A stretch of DNA of 61,612 nt from Verrucomicrobiales bacterium. GTDB lineage: Bacteria > Verrucomicrobiota > Verrucomicrobiia > Limisphaerales > JAFMIX01. The notes under the pieces were generated by a model. It was given only the letters and a program-made list of their open reading frames with translations. It searched no databases and was not told the origin of the DNA. Where the stretch lies: contig JAFMIX010000001.1 in assembly GCA_017853785.1 (NCBI GenBank), forward strand, positions 1 through 61,612, read 5' to 3'. Positions 45,662 to 56,210 of the stretch are shown one piece after another (within the stretch, counting starts at the first letter, position 1; each line of letters starts with the position of its first letter). A program made the position numbers and the translations under genes.

Positions 45662-46414
45662 ATGATTCCTCGAATTATTCTCGTAGTCGCCGGATTGCTT
45701 CTCTCCAGCATGACGTTTTTCGTTGCGGCGGCGGATGCCAAGCCGGTGCGGGCGCTGCTGATCACCGGTGGTTGCTGCCACAATTACCCGTTCCAAGCCC
45801 AGCAACTCACCAACGCCCTCGCCAAACTCACGCCGGTCGAGTGGACGATTGTCATGGAGGGCAAAGGCACCCAGGCTGAAATCTCGCTTTATGACCGTCC
45901 CGATTGGGCGAAGGGCTTCGATGTGGTGGTGCACAACGAATGTTTTGCCAACACCACCAACCAAGCCTACATCCGCAAGATCACGAGCGCGCATCGGGCT
46001 GGAACTCCGGCGGTGGTGATCCATTGCGCGATGCACACCTATCGGGCAACGGCCATTGATGACTGGCGCGAGTTTCTCGGGGTGACCAGTCGGCGGCACG
46101 ACCATCAGGGGAAATATCCAGTCAAGCTGGTGGCGGCGGATCACGTCATCCTCAACGGACTCGTTTCCAGTTGGGTGACACCCATGGACGAGCTTTACGT
46201 CATCGAGAAACTCTGGCCGAACGCGACCGCGCTGGCGACCTCCCTGAGCGAGCAGGACGGCAAGACCTATCCCGTGGCGTGGGTCAACCAATATGGCAAA
46301 GCCCGTGTTTTCGGCACGACCTTCGGCCACTCCGACGACGCGTGGCGCGATGAGAATTTCCTCAAGCTCGTCGCGCGCGGCACGCTTTGGGCCGCCGGCC
46401 GGCTGGAAAAATAG
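45662..46414 (+). CDS. Exported ThuA domain protein
   Basis: The 250-residue protein has a signal peptide (about 1-28, ending FVAAADA) and a ThuA-type class I amidotransferase-like fold: ALLITGGCCHNYPFQAQQL near the start, then HNECFANTT, VVIHCAMHTYR, and a C-terminal WVNQYGKARVFGTTFGHSDD. ThuA proteins are linked to trehalose and other disaccharide use through 3-keto intermediates. With the DUF1080 and the Gfo/Idh/MocA proteins it forms a periplasmic sugar-modifying set. It converges on argJ with 12 bases between. Confidence 0.88.
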   Translation: MIPRIILVVAGLLLSSMTFFVAAADAKPVRALLITGGCCHNYPFQAQQLTNALAKLTPVEWTIVMEGKGTQAEISLYDRPDWAKGFDVVVHNECFANTTNQAYIRKITSAHRAGTPAVVIHCAMHTYRATAIDDWREFLGVTSRRHDHQGKYPVKLVAADHVILNGLVSSWVTPMDELYVIEKLWPNATALATSLSEQDGKTYPVAWVNQYGKARVFGTTFGHSDDAWRDENFLKLVARGTLWAAGRLEK

Positions 46415-46426
46415 CCCGCTGGGGAA

Positions 46427-47761
46427 CTAGCCGCCCAATGTGGTCGGGTCGGTCACGTCGCCTTTGTTGTAGTCCACGTAGGCCTCAGTCAGATCGGCGG
46501 CATACATCACAGCGGCAGCTTTGCCGAGGTTCAGGTTGATATGCAGCTCGAATTCCTTCGGCGCTACGGCGAGGCACAGCTGCTTGAACGTCGCCTTCGT
46601 CGGCTGGCCGCGCTTCAAGCTCCAGAGAATTTGCTTTCCCCCGGGCGCACTGTAGCCGATGTCGATCTTATCCTCCACCACCGTCGCGGGCGAGTAGCCG
46701 ATGGCATCAATGATGCGTCCCCAATTGGGGTCGCCGCCGTGCCAGCTGGTCTTCACCAGCGCGCTGTTCGCCACCGCGCGGGCGGCGGCATCGGCGTCTT
46801 GGATCGTCTTCGCGCCGTTCACGCGCACGGTCACAACGCGGTGCACGCCTTCGCCGTCGCGCACGATCATCTTCGCAAGTTCGAGGCAGACATGCGTCAG
46901 CGCCGCTTGAAATAATCTGAATTCCGCACTCCGCACTCCGCACTCCGCATTTCCCGCGAGTCCGTTGGCTAGCACCAGCACCGTGTCGTTCGTGCTCATG
47001 TCGCCGTCCACAGTGATGCGGTTGAAACTGTGCGCCACGGCTTCGCGCAGCGCGGCCTGCAACGCTTTCGCTTCAATCGCCGCGTCGGTGGTGATGAAGC
47101 CGAGCATCGTCGCGTGGAGTCCGCCGTGCGGCAACGCGGCGGGCCGCGCGCCCGTCGCGCTCATGCCGGGCTGGATCATGCCCGCGCCTTTGCAGATGCC
47201 GCCGATACGGACGGTCTTGCCGCCCAGCTTGAATTCAATGGCGACCTGCTTCTGCTTGGAATCGCTGGTCATGATGGCTTCCGCCGCTTCATCGGCTTGG
47301 GCGGGCGCGTTGCCGAGCAGTTGCGCGGCGGCGAGAATTCCGCGCTTCACGTTCGCCATTGGCATGGTGACGCCGATGCGCCCGGTGCTGCCGACGAGGA
47401 CGTGTTGCTCGGGCATGTGCAATTGCTTGGCGAGCACGGCGGTCATTTCGCGGGCATCCTTCATGCCCTGGCGACCGGTGCAGGCATTGGCGTTGCCGCT
47501 GTTCACGACGACGGCGTGCGCGACGCCATGGTTCACGCGCTCGACGCAGACCTTCACCGGCGCGGCGCAGACCTGGTTCGTGGTGAACATGCCCGCGACG
47601 GCGGCGGGGACTTCGGAGACGATAAGCGCGAGGTCGCGCTTCGGGCCTTTGTTTGAGCCTTTGCCGGTGCCGAGGCGTTTGATGTCACAGAACACGCCGC
47701 TCGCGAGAAAGCCTTGCGGAGCGACGATCGAACCTTTGATGGATTTGAACTTCAGTTTCAT
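46427..47761 (-). CDS. argJ: Glutamate N-acetyltransferase/amino-acid acetyltransferase ArgJ
   Basis: ArgJ moves the acetyl group from N-acetylornithine to glutamate, recycling it. The 444-residue proenzyme has the autocleavage site HATMLGFITTD with nucleophile Thr218, NRITVDGDMSTNDTV after it and VRDGEGVHRVVTV. Residues about 270-280 (NAECGVRSAEF) come from a tandem heptamer repeat in a surface-loop position. It is separated from argB by the + strand sugar cassette, and lies downstream of argC and the methyltransferase. Confidence 0.95.
   Translation of the reverse strand: MKLKFKSIKGSIVAPQGFLASGVFCDIKRLGTGKGSNKGPKRDLALIVSEVPAAVAGMFTTNQVCAAPVKVCVERVNHGVAHAVVVNSGNANACTGRQGMKDAREMTAVLAKQLHMPEQHVLVGSTGRIGVTMPMANVKRGILAAAQLLGNAPAQADEAAEAIMTSDSKQKQVAIEFKLGGKTVRIGGICKGAGMIQPGMSATGARPAALPHGGLHATMLGFITTDAAIEAKALQAALREAVAHSFNRITVDGDMSTNDTVLVLANGLAGNAECGVRSAEFRLFQAALTHVCLELAKMIVRDGEGVHRVVTVRVNGAKTIQDADAAARAVANSALVKTSWHGGDPNWGRIIDAIGYSPATVVEDKIDIGYSAPGGKQILWSLKRGQPTKATFKQLCLAVAPKEFELHINLNLGKAAAVMYAADLTEAYVDYNKGDVTDPTTLGG
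46924..46951. repeat. Tandem heptamer repeat inside argJ
   Basis: Four tandem units of CCGCACT (the last reads CCGCATT) occupy 46924-46951 within argJ. Because the unit is 7 bases, gain or loss of one copy would shift the argJ frame. The segment encodes NAECGVRSAE in a variable loop. Confidence 0.85.
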
Positions 47762-47777
47762 TTCTTCGGAAAATTGA

Positions 47778-47835
47778 ACAACAAAGAATCAAAGGAACAA
47801 AGTTTTTTCCCTTCGTGCGTTTGTTTCTTGGTTGT
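47778..47835. repeat. Imperfect palindromic repeat, family C
   Basis: Arms 47778-47802 and 47811-47835 pair at 20 of 25 positions, AT-rich, filling the gap between the methyltransferase and argJ. The right arm runs into the first base of the methyltransferase stop codon. Confidence 0.65.
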
Positions 47836-48632
47836 CAGATTCTTTCGGCCTGGATTTCGAGCCGCACCATGCGGACGTGAACCAGCCCCGTGGCGTCCGC
47901 AGGGTGCTTGGCAAGGTAGCGGGCGGTGACCGCGGCGATGAATTCCTCGCGTAGATTTTCCGGCACGCGCTGGGTGTAGGGCAGCCAGGTCGTGCGCAGC
48001 CAGGTGGCAAAAGCTTCCGCGCCGGCGTAGGTGGCGTCCTTGGCTTCCAGCTCGATGTGTCTCGGTTTGAAGCCGCAACGCGGCAGCCATTTTTCGTAAT
48101 CCTCGGGCGCGTAAAAGAAATACGGCAGCGGCATTTTGCGGAAGTATTGCCGCCAGCGTGCCAACCGCATCTCGGGCCGCAGCGCGAGGAAGCCATCGTG
48201 GGCATTGCCCTTGCCGCCGCAGGAGACGATGAGCCGCCCGCCGGGCTTGAGTGCGGCGCCAGCGCAGCGCAGAAATGCTTGGTGGTCGTCCACCCAATGC
48301 AGCGCAGCGTTGGAAAACAACAGGTCGAAGGGCTTGGCGAAGTGGAATGCGCGGGCGTCGGCGGTCTGGAATTTGAGGTTTGGATTCGCTGTGGCCGGAA
48401 ATGTCTTGCGCGCGAAGCGGATCATCTCCGCCGAATCGTCCACGCCCACAACCTGGCCGCGCGGCACGGTTCTGGCGAGTTCTGCCGTCACTTTGCCGTC
48501 GCCGCAGCCGACGTCGAGAACACGCTCGTCTCCATGCAACTTGAGGCGGGCGATGAGTTCGCGCGCCCAAGCAAGCTGAACGGCGGAGTTGGCGGCGTAG
48601 TCCGCCGCGTCCCATTTAGAAGTGCTGGCCAC
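47835..48632 (-). CDS. Class I SAM-dependent methyltransferase, Tam-like
   Basis: The 265-residue protein has the SAM-binding motif VLDVGCGDGKVTAELA (about 38-53), a following acidic VVGVDDSAEM and FDLLFSNAALHWVDD, which resemble trans-aconitate methyltransferase and related small-molecule methylases. Substrate unknown. It starts with GTG at 48632, 2 bases after the argC stop, and is followed by argJ after a hairpin repeat, so it is embedded in the arginine run. Confidence 0.85.
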   Translation of the reverse strand: MASTSKWDAADYAANSAVQLAWARELIARLKLHGDERVLDVGCGDGKVTAELARTVPRGQVVGVDDSAEMIRFARKTFPATANPNLKFQTADARAFHFAKPFDLLFSNAALHWVDDHQAFLRCAGAALKPGGRLIVSCGGKGNAHDGFLALRPEMRLARWRQYFRKMPLPYFFYAPEDYEKWLPRCGFKPRHIELEAKDATYAGAEAFATWLRTTWLPYTQRVPENLREEFIAAVTARYLAKHPADATGLVHVRMVRLEIQAERI

Positions 48633-48634
48633 GG

Positions 48635-49696
48635 TCAGACGAGCCCCGCCGTCTCCGGCCAGCCACAGACGAGGTTCATGCTTTGCACGGCCTGACCGCT
48701 GGCGCCTTTGACGAGGTTGTCTTCGGCGCTCAGGACGATGAGCCGGCCGGTGCGGGGGTCAAGCCGCCACGCGATCTCGCAGACGTTCGTGCCGACGACG
48801 TTCTTGGTGTCGGGCAGCGCCTTGCCTTCGAGCAGCCGCACAAAGGGTTCGTTCGCATAAGCTTTGACGTAGCACGCGGCGATTTTTTCGCCGAGCGCGG
48901 CGGCTTCGGCGGCGGTGGTAAAATTTTTTTCCGGCGCGAGGTAAAGCGTGGTGTGGATGCCGCGGTTGACGGGAATCAGGTGCGGCGTGAACTGGAGCGT
49001 CACCTTCGTGCCGGCGGCGAGCGAAAGTTCCTGCTCGATCTCCGACAAGTGCCGGTGCTTCGGCACGCCGTAGGCGCGGACGCTTTCGTTACACTCGCAA
49101 AACAGGTAATCCACCTCGGCTTTGCGGCCCGCGCCGCTGACGCCGCTGAGGGAGTCGGCGATGATGCCGGCGGGATTGATGAGTCCGGCTTGCAGCAGCG
49201 GAATGAGCGGCAACAATATGCTCGTGGGATAGCAGCCCGGCGCGGCGACGAGCTGGGCGGTTTTGATTTCCTTGCGGTAAACTTCCGGCAGGCCATAGAC
49301 CGCCTTCGCGAGGAGTTCCGGTGCGGGATGGTCATGGGCGTAAAATTCCTTGTAGACCTCGGCGCTCCGCAGGCGGAAATCAGCGCTCAAGTCGATGACC
49401 TGGCAGCCGAGTTGCAACAGCGGCACGGCGAACTCGGCCGCGACGCCGTGGGGCAGCGCGAGGAAGACGATGTCCGCTTGCTTGGCGAGGACTTCAGCGT
49501 TCGGCTCGCTGAACCGGAGCGTCTTGGATTTCGGATGGCTGGCGAACTTGGGAAAGATTTGTGCGAGCGGCTGCCCGGCGTTCTGGCGCGAGGTGACGGC
49601 GACGAGTTCCGCGTGCGGATGGTTCAGGAGCAATTGCACGAGGACTTCTCCGGAGTAACCGGACGCGCCGACGATGGCAGCCTTTTTGGTTTTCAT
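48635..49696 (-). CDS. argC: N-acetyl-gamma-glutamyl-phosphate reductase
   Basis: ArgC reduces N-acetylglutamyl phosphate with NADPH, the third step of arginine synthesis. The 353-residue protein opens KKAAIVGASGYSGEVLVQLL, has FLALPHGVAAEF, the active-site cysteine in VAAPGCYPTSILL and HRHLSEIEQEL. Length is normal. It is the first gene of the minus-strand arg run; a plausible promoter (TTCGTC, 18 bases, TAGATT on the minus strand) lies just upstream of its ATG. Confidence 0.96.
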   Translation of the reverse strand: MKTKKAAIVGASGYSGEVLVQLLLNHPHAELVAVTSRQNAGQPLAQIFPKFASHPKSKTLRFSEPNAEVLAKQADIVFLALPHGVAAEFAVPLLQLGCQVIDLSADFRLRSAEVYKEFYAHDHPAPELLAKAVYGLPEVYRKEIKTAQLVAAPGCYPTSILLPLIPLLQAGLINPAGIIADSLSGVSGAGRKAEVDYLFCECNESVRAYGVPKHRHLSEIEQELSLAAGTKVTLQFTPHLIPVNRGIHTTLYLAPEKNFTTAAEAAALGEKIAACYVKAYANEPFVRLLEGKALPDTKNVVGTNVCEIAWRLDPRTGRLIVLSAEDNLVKGASGQAVQSMNLVCGWPETAGLV

Positions 49697-49807
49697 GCCG
49701 GCGAATCTAATGAATTTGGCGGGGCTTGACGAAGGATTTCTGTTCCACCGCCCGCGCTAGAAATAATTTCAAAGGGGCGCGGCCGGCCCGTCAAAGCCGG
49801 CGGCGGT

Positions 49808-50803
49808 TTAGCGGGCGGCTTTGGCTTGAACCAGTTGCCGGGCCAGCCGCATGGCGGCGGCCATGCTGGAGGGATTCGCCCGGTTTTGGCCGGCGATATC
49901 GTAGGCGGTGCCGTGGTCGGGCGAGGTGCGGATGAAGGGGAGTCCCAGCGTCCAGTTCACGCCGGTCTCAAAGCCGATCATTTTCAGCGGCCCCAAACCT
50001 TGGTCGTGATACATGGCCACCACGGCGTCACATTCGCCGCGCAGCGCGTGGTAGAACAGGGCGTCGGCAGGCCACGGCCCGGTGACGGCCAATCGCTGCT
50101 GCTGTGCGGCTTGAATGGCGGGCGTGATGACGGTGATTTCTTCGGTGCCGATCTTGCCGCCTTCGCCGGCGTGGGGATTCAGGCCGCAGACGGCGACGCG
50201 GGCGCGGGGGAGGCCGAGGTCGCGGCAGGCTTGGGCGGCGAGTTCGATGGCGCGGGTGATTTTTTCGGCGGTGAGGTTCTGGGCAACGGCGCGGATGGGG
50301 ACGTGGTTGGTGGCGAGGGCGACGCGGAGCCAGCGGCCTTGTTCGTCGTGGCCGAGGAGCATCATGGTGGTGCGTTCGGTGTGTGCGAGGCTGGAGAGGA
50401 GTTCGGTCTGGCCGACAAAATCCCTGTGGCCAGCGCGGATGATGGTTTCCTTGTTGACGGGGGCGGTAACGAGGGCGGCAAGTTCGCCGCGCAGGCAACG
50501 CTGGGCGCCGTCGTGCAGCCAGGCCATGGCGGCGCGGGCGGCGGCGGGAGCTCCGGGGGGAAGGTTCGGCGGCAGGGATTCCGGGAGCGGCTGGACGATG
50601 GTGAATCTGGCGGTGGCGGCCGCGGCGGAAAAATCTTCGAGCGGCAGGTGGAGGCCGAGTTGCTGGTTGAGTTGCCGCAGGTGCGCGGTGTCGCCGATAA
50701 GCAGGTAGCAGGCGGAATCAGCGGGGTCGGTGGCGGCGAGGGCTTTGAGGGTGACTTCAGGGCCAATGCCGGTGATGTCGCCGAGGGCGATGCCGATGCG
50801 CAT
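49808..50803 (-). CDS. pdxA: 4-hydroxythreonine-4-phosphate dehydrogenase
   Basis: PdxA oxidises 4-phosphohydroxy-L-threonine in pyridoxal phosphate synthesis. The 331-residue protein has IGIALGDITGIGPEVTLKAL at the start, APVNKETI and the metal-binding region GRDFVGQTE-like (here HRDFVGQTELL), and the C-terminal AMYHDQGLGPLK and TSPDHGTAYDIAG. It lies 12 bases downstream of a SurA-like gene, reproducing the surA-pdxA order of E. coli. After it, the 111-base spacer to argC contains no clear terminator. Confidence 0.95.
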   Translation of the reverse strand: MRIGIALGDITGIGPEVTLKALAATDPADSACYLLIGDTAHLRQLNQQLGLHLPLEDFSAAAATARFTIVQPLPESLPPNLPPGAPAAARAAMAWLHDGAQRCLRGELAALVTAPVNKETIIRAGHRDFVGQTELLSSLAHTERTTMMLLGHDEQGRWLRVALATNHVPIRAVAQNLTAEKITRAIELAAQACRDLGLPRARVAVCGLNPHAGEGGKIGTEEITVITPAIQAAQQQRLAVTGPWPADALFYHALRGECDAVVAMYHDQGLGPLKMIGFETGVNWTLGLPFIRTSPDHGTAYDIAGQNRANPSSMAAAMRLARQLVQAKAAR

Positions 50804-50815
50804 GGTAGCGGAGGG

Positions 50816-51775
50816 CTAGAAGTAGCGGACGAAGGTTTTCTTTTTGAGGCGGTTGATCCAGTCCTGCTGGATTTTGGCGCGTTCCTGGGCTTGGATAGTT
50901 TTCTCGATCTCGTCGCGGAGTTCGCTCAAGGGGCGGATCTGGGCGGGGCGGGTTTCCTCGACGAGCATGAGGTAGCAGGCGTCGGGGGTTTCGATGACGT
51001 CGCTGTGTTGACCGGCTTTGAGGGCGAAGGCGACGGTGGCGAGTTCGGCGCGGAGGACGGAGCGTTGGATCCAGCCCCAGTCGCCGCCTTGGGTGCGTTG
51101 GGAGCCGGTGGAGTAGACGGCGGCCATTTCGCTGAAGGAGGCTTCGGTGGCGATCTTGCCGAGGATTTCGGTGGCGAGTCCTTTGCGGCCTTCAGCGGTA
51201 GGGGCGGCGGTGGCGTCGAGGACAATCATGCGGAGTTTGATCTGGTCCTCCATGCGGAATTGTTCCTGGTTGGCATTGTAGTAGGCTTCGATCTTGAGGG
51301 GGGAAATGATGACGTTGGCGGAGACGTGTTTGCCGCGCATGGCGTCGATGATGATCTGGTCTTTGATCTGTTGCCGGAAGGTTTCGTAGGTGAGGTTTTC
51401 GGCCTTGAGGGTTTTGGTGAGGGTGGCGCGGTCACCGAAGCGGGTGCGGATGCGTTCCTGAACGCCTTCTTCGGTGACGTTTTCGGGGAGGCTGTAGCCG
51501 GAGCTTTTGAATTCGTGGAGGATCAACTGACGTTGCACGAGGTCTTCGAGCGAGTCGTTGAGGGTTTCGGTGAGTTTTTTCTGAAAGGTTTCGGGTTGGA
51601 GGGCGTAGCGGCTGCGGAGGAGTTCGATGGCGCGGCTGGCATTGGCTTCGACCTGCTGGTAGGTGATGACGGTGCTGCCGACGATGGCTTTGACGCCGTT
51701 GGCGAGTTCGGCGTTGGCGGGGGTGGCAAGGCGCAGCAGCGCACCGATGAGCAGTATCTGGAAGGCATTTTTCAT
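50816..51775 (-). CDS. SurA-like peptidyl-prolyl isomerase
   Basis: The 319-residue protein has a signal peptide (about 1-22, cut near ATPANA), a SurA N-terminal chaperone region (AIVGSTVITYQQVEANASRA) and one parvulin domain (about 175-270: QIKLRMIVLDATAAPT, then SEMAAVYSTGSQRTQGGDWGW). It helps fold outer membrane proteins in the periplasm. E. coli SurA has two parvulin domains; this form has one. The neighbour pdxA supports an equivalent to the surA-pdxA pair. The stop precedes pdxA by 12 bases. Confidence 0.85.
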   Translation of the reverse strand: MKNAFQILLIGALLRLATPANAELANGVKAIVGSTVITYQQVEANASRAIELLRSRYALQPETFQKKLTETLNDSLEDLVQRQLILHEFKSSGYSLPENVTEEGVQERIRTRFGDRATLTKTLKAENLTYETFRQQIKDQIIIDAMRGKHVSANVIISPLKIEAYYNANQEQFRMEDQIKLRMIVLDATAAPTAEGRKGLATEILGKIATEASFSEMAAVYSTGSQRTQGGDWGWIQRSVLRAELATVAFALKAGQHSDVIETPDACYLMLVEETRPAQIRPLSELRDEIEKTIQAQERAKIQQDWINRLKKKTFVRYF

Positions 51776-51857
51776 GCGAGTGGAGGGATGGTAGGTCAGG
51801 GGTTTGGTGCGGTCAAGTGTGGTGGGCAGGAGGGGCAACCCTGCGGCGGGAAAGGTT

Positions 51858-54154
<2,297 letters not shown>

Positions 54155-54158
<4 letters not shown>

Positions 54159-54871
54159 TTTGCGGGGGCGGCCGGATTGGGGGAATTCAGGATGAAGTCC
54201 ACGCGCACCTCGCCTTGTTCGGGCACGGTGATTTCCCGGGTTTGGATGGGCAGACGTTCGTGCCAGACTTTCAGGCGGTAGTTGCCTGCGGGAACTTTCG
54301 GAATCAGATAATTATTCCGGTAGTCGGTGCCGGTGAACCAAGGGTTTTCCAACACGAGCACGGTGCCGCTCATGTTGGCGTAAATGGAGCAGAACACGTC
54401 CGCGCGTCCAGGTTTGGCAAAGGTCCACCTGTGCGGGTCGTCGCCTTCCCGGGAGAGGGGAAATTCAAACATCGCGACCTCGGACAGGGAAAACAATTTG
54501 TGATACACGGTGTCTTCATTCCGCCATTCCACGGTGGTGCCGACGAGCACGGGCAGCACGTGCGGGGAAAAGACGGAGTTGTTGTTCGCGTCGCGCCGGA
54601 CTTGAATGGTGACGGGAGTGCGGGGTGGTGGAAAATTTGTCCCGGTTTCGCTTTCAAGGAAGACGACAAAATCGCGCAGCGGCGGTTGGTTGGTGCGGGT
54701 GATGCCCGTTTCGGCCGGAGCACTGTCTGTGCGGGGGGGATTGCCCGTGATCTGAATCTGACCGCGCACGGTGCCGGCCGCGGCCGCGGCCGCCAGCCCG
54801 AGGCTGGCAGCTGCAGCGAGACAAAGCATTATGGGTGAACCGCGCAGCATATCGTGTTTCGCGTTGAGCAT
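54155..54871 (-). CDS. Exported cupredoxin-like/carboxypeptidase-regulatory-like protein
   Basis: The 238-residue protein has a signal peptide (about 8-33, Ala-rich, cut near AAAAAG) and a beta-rich body. VLVGTTVEWRNEDTVYHKLFS and FCSIYANMSGTVLV look like the copper-site regions of plastocyanin-like domains (His in YHKLF; Cys in FCSIYANM), and the C-terminal third (YLIPKVPAGNYRLKVWHE) resembles a carboxypeptidase-regulatory fold, as in MauL-like proteins. It overlaps the histidine kinase start, which hints that it is part of its periplasmic input. The spacer 54872-54982 shows no other gene. Confidence 0.65.
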
Positions 54872-54982
54872 CCGCTTCGGGGCAAAATCATCCGCCGCCG
54901 CCGCGCCACCCGTCCTTTGCCAGCAAAAGGCGTGACAATCTCATCGGAAACGTCGCGAATCTATGGGGCGATTTGCCTTGGG

Positions 54983-55384
54983 TCAAGTCCCGCAGCCAAT
55001 CGAGATTGCGGCGATGGCAGCAAAAAACCGGCGGGTCGCCGGACGCGCCGGTGGTGTCTGGGAATCCGATTGCTTGCCGAGCAGATTGCCGACGGCACTC
55101 TTCGTGGAATCGGCCGTCTTGCCGGCCAAGGCTTTCTGGATTTCAGCCTTGAGGGCAGCCACAAGCTTTTGCTGGGCGGCGGTCAGTTTCAAGCCGATCA
55201 GGTTGTTGAGGGCGGCAAGGGCGTCCTCAAAATCGCCGGCGCCGATGAGGCTCTGGGCTTGCTTGATGATGGCATCCGCCTTGTCGGTGGCCTGCTTGGC
55301 GGCTTCCTGCGCGGCGGTGGCGACGTCTTTCACGGCGTCCAGCGTGCGATTTTGTAGCTGGCAGAACGGCCCACCCGAAGCCAA
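54983..55384 (-). CDS. Small helical repeat-like protein, probably truncated
   Basis: A 133-residue frame begins at a TTG 9 bases after the ABC ATPase stop; it is in the same frame as that gene, with one TGA between. Residues about 16-108 (for example AVKDVATAAQEAAKQATDKA, then LIGAGDFEDALAALNNLIGL) form regular amphipathic helices like small exported proteins of this phylum, but the signal peptide those have is missing. The last 25 residues are Pro/Arg-rich and look unrelated. It may be a decayed or 5'-truncated gene. No function can be proposed. Confidence 0.42.
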   Translation of the reverse strand: MASGGPFCQLQNRTLDAVKDVATAAQEAAKQATDKADAIIKQAQSLIGAGDFEDALAALNNLIGLKLTAAQQKLVAALKAEIQKALAGKTADSTKSAVGNLLGKQSDSQTPPARPATRRFFAAIAAISIGCGT

Positions 55385-55393
55385 GCGCAGCGC

Positions 55394-56206
55394 TCAGATG
55401 TAATTCTGGCGCAGCAGTTCCGCCACGCCGGCATCCAATTGCTCGCGGCGGCGCACCGCGTCGAAGCGGTTCAGCAGATCCTCCGGCCGCACGCGCTCGC
55501 GCTCCGCCCCGCGCAGGTCATGCAAGACCTGCCCGCGATGCATCATGACGATCCGATCCCCGAGATGCACGGCCTGCTGCATGGAATGCGTGACCATCAG
55601 CGTGGTGAGCTTGTCGCGCTGGATGATCTCGTGCGTCAACCGGATGACCTGGTCGGCGCTCTTGGGATCCAGCGCGGCGGTGTGCTCGTCCAGCAGCAGC
55701 AGATCCGGCTTGAGCCAGGAGGCCATGAGCAGCGTCAGCGCCTGCCGCTGCCCGCCCGAGAGGCTGCCGATGGCGTTGTCGATGCGGTCTTCCAGCCCCA
55801 TGTTGAGGGAGCGGATGCGGTCACGGATCTGTTGACGCAGCTTGTGGTTGAGCGCCCAACCGAGGCCGCGCGGCTGGCCGCGCCGGGCGGCCAGGGCAAG
55901 ATTCTCGGCGATGCTCATGCTGGGCGCGGTGCCGCTGAAGGGATTCTGGAACACGCGCCCGATCAATCGCGCGCGCCGGTGCTCGGGCTGGCGGGTGATG
56001 TCCTGATCCGCCAGCCGGATGCGGCCGGAATCGACCAGGAACGTGCCGGCCACCGCGTTGAGCAGGGTGGATTTGCCGCTGCCGTTGGTGCCGATAATGA
56101 TCAAGAACGAGCCCCGTTCCAACGTGAGCGTCACTCCCCGCAAAGCCCGCACCTCGTTGGGCGTGCCGGGATTGAACGTCTTGATGAGATTATGAAGTTC
56201 GAGCAT
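55394..56206 (-). CDS. ABC transporter ATPase, TrpX-system type
   Basis: The 270-residue ATPase has Walker A GTNGSGKST (about residues 39-47), the signature LSGGQRQAL, Walker B DLLLLDEHTAALD and the His-switch MVTHSM. It matches the COG1101-type ATPases that accompany TrpX-like substrate-binding proteins and branched-chain-type permeases. It is the last clear transporter gene in the minus-strand run SBP-STAS-permease-ATPase and starts 4 bases after the permease stop. Substrate is unknown. Confidence 0.92.
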   Translation of the reverse strand: MLELHNLIKTFNPGTPNEVRALRGVTLTLERGSFLIIIGTNGSGKSTLLNAVAGTFLVDSGRIRLADQDITRQPEHRRARLIGRVFQNPFSGTAPSMSIAENLALAARRGQPRGLGWALNHKLRQQIRDRIRSLNMGLEDRIDNAIGSLSGGQRQALTLLMASWLKPDLLLLDEHTAALDPKSADQVIRLTHEIIQRDKLTTLMVTHSMQQAVHLGDRIVMMHRGQVLHDLRGAERERVRPEDLLNRFDAVRRREQLDAGVAELLRQNYI

Positions 56207-56210
56207 GGCG

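Noticed and set aside
46924..46951. Tandem repeats in argJ as a possible CRISPR array
   Set aside because: Units are 7 bases with no spacers and lie in a coding region.
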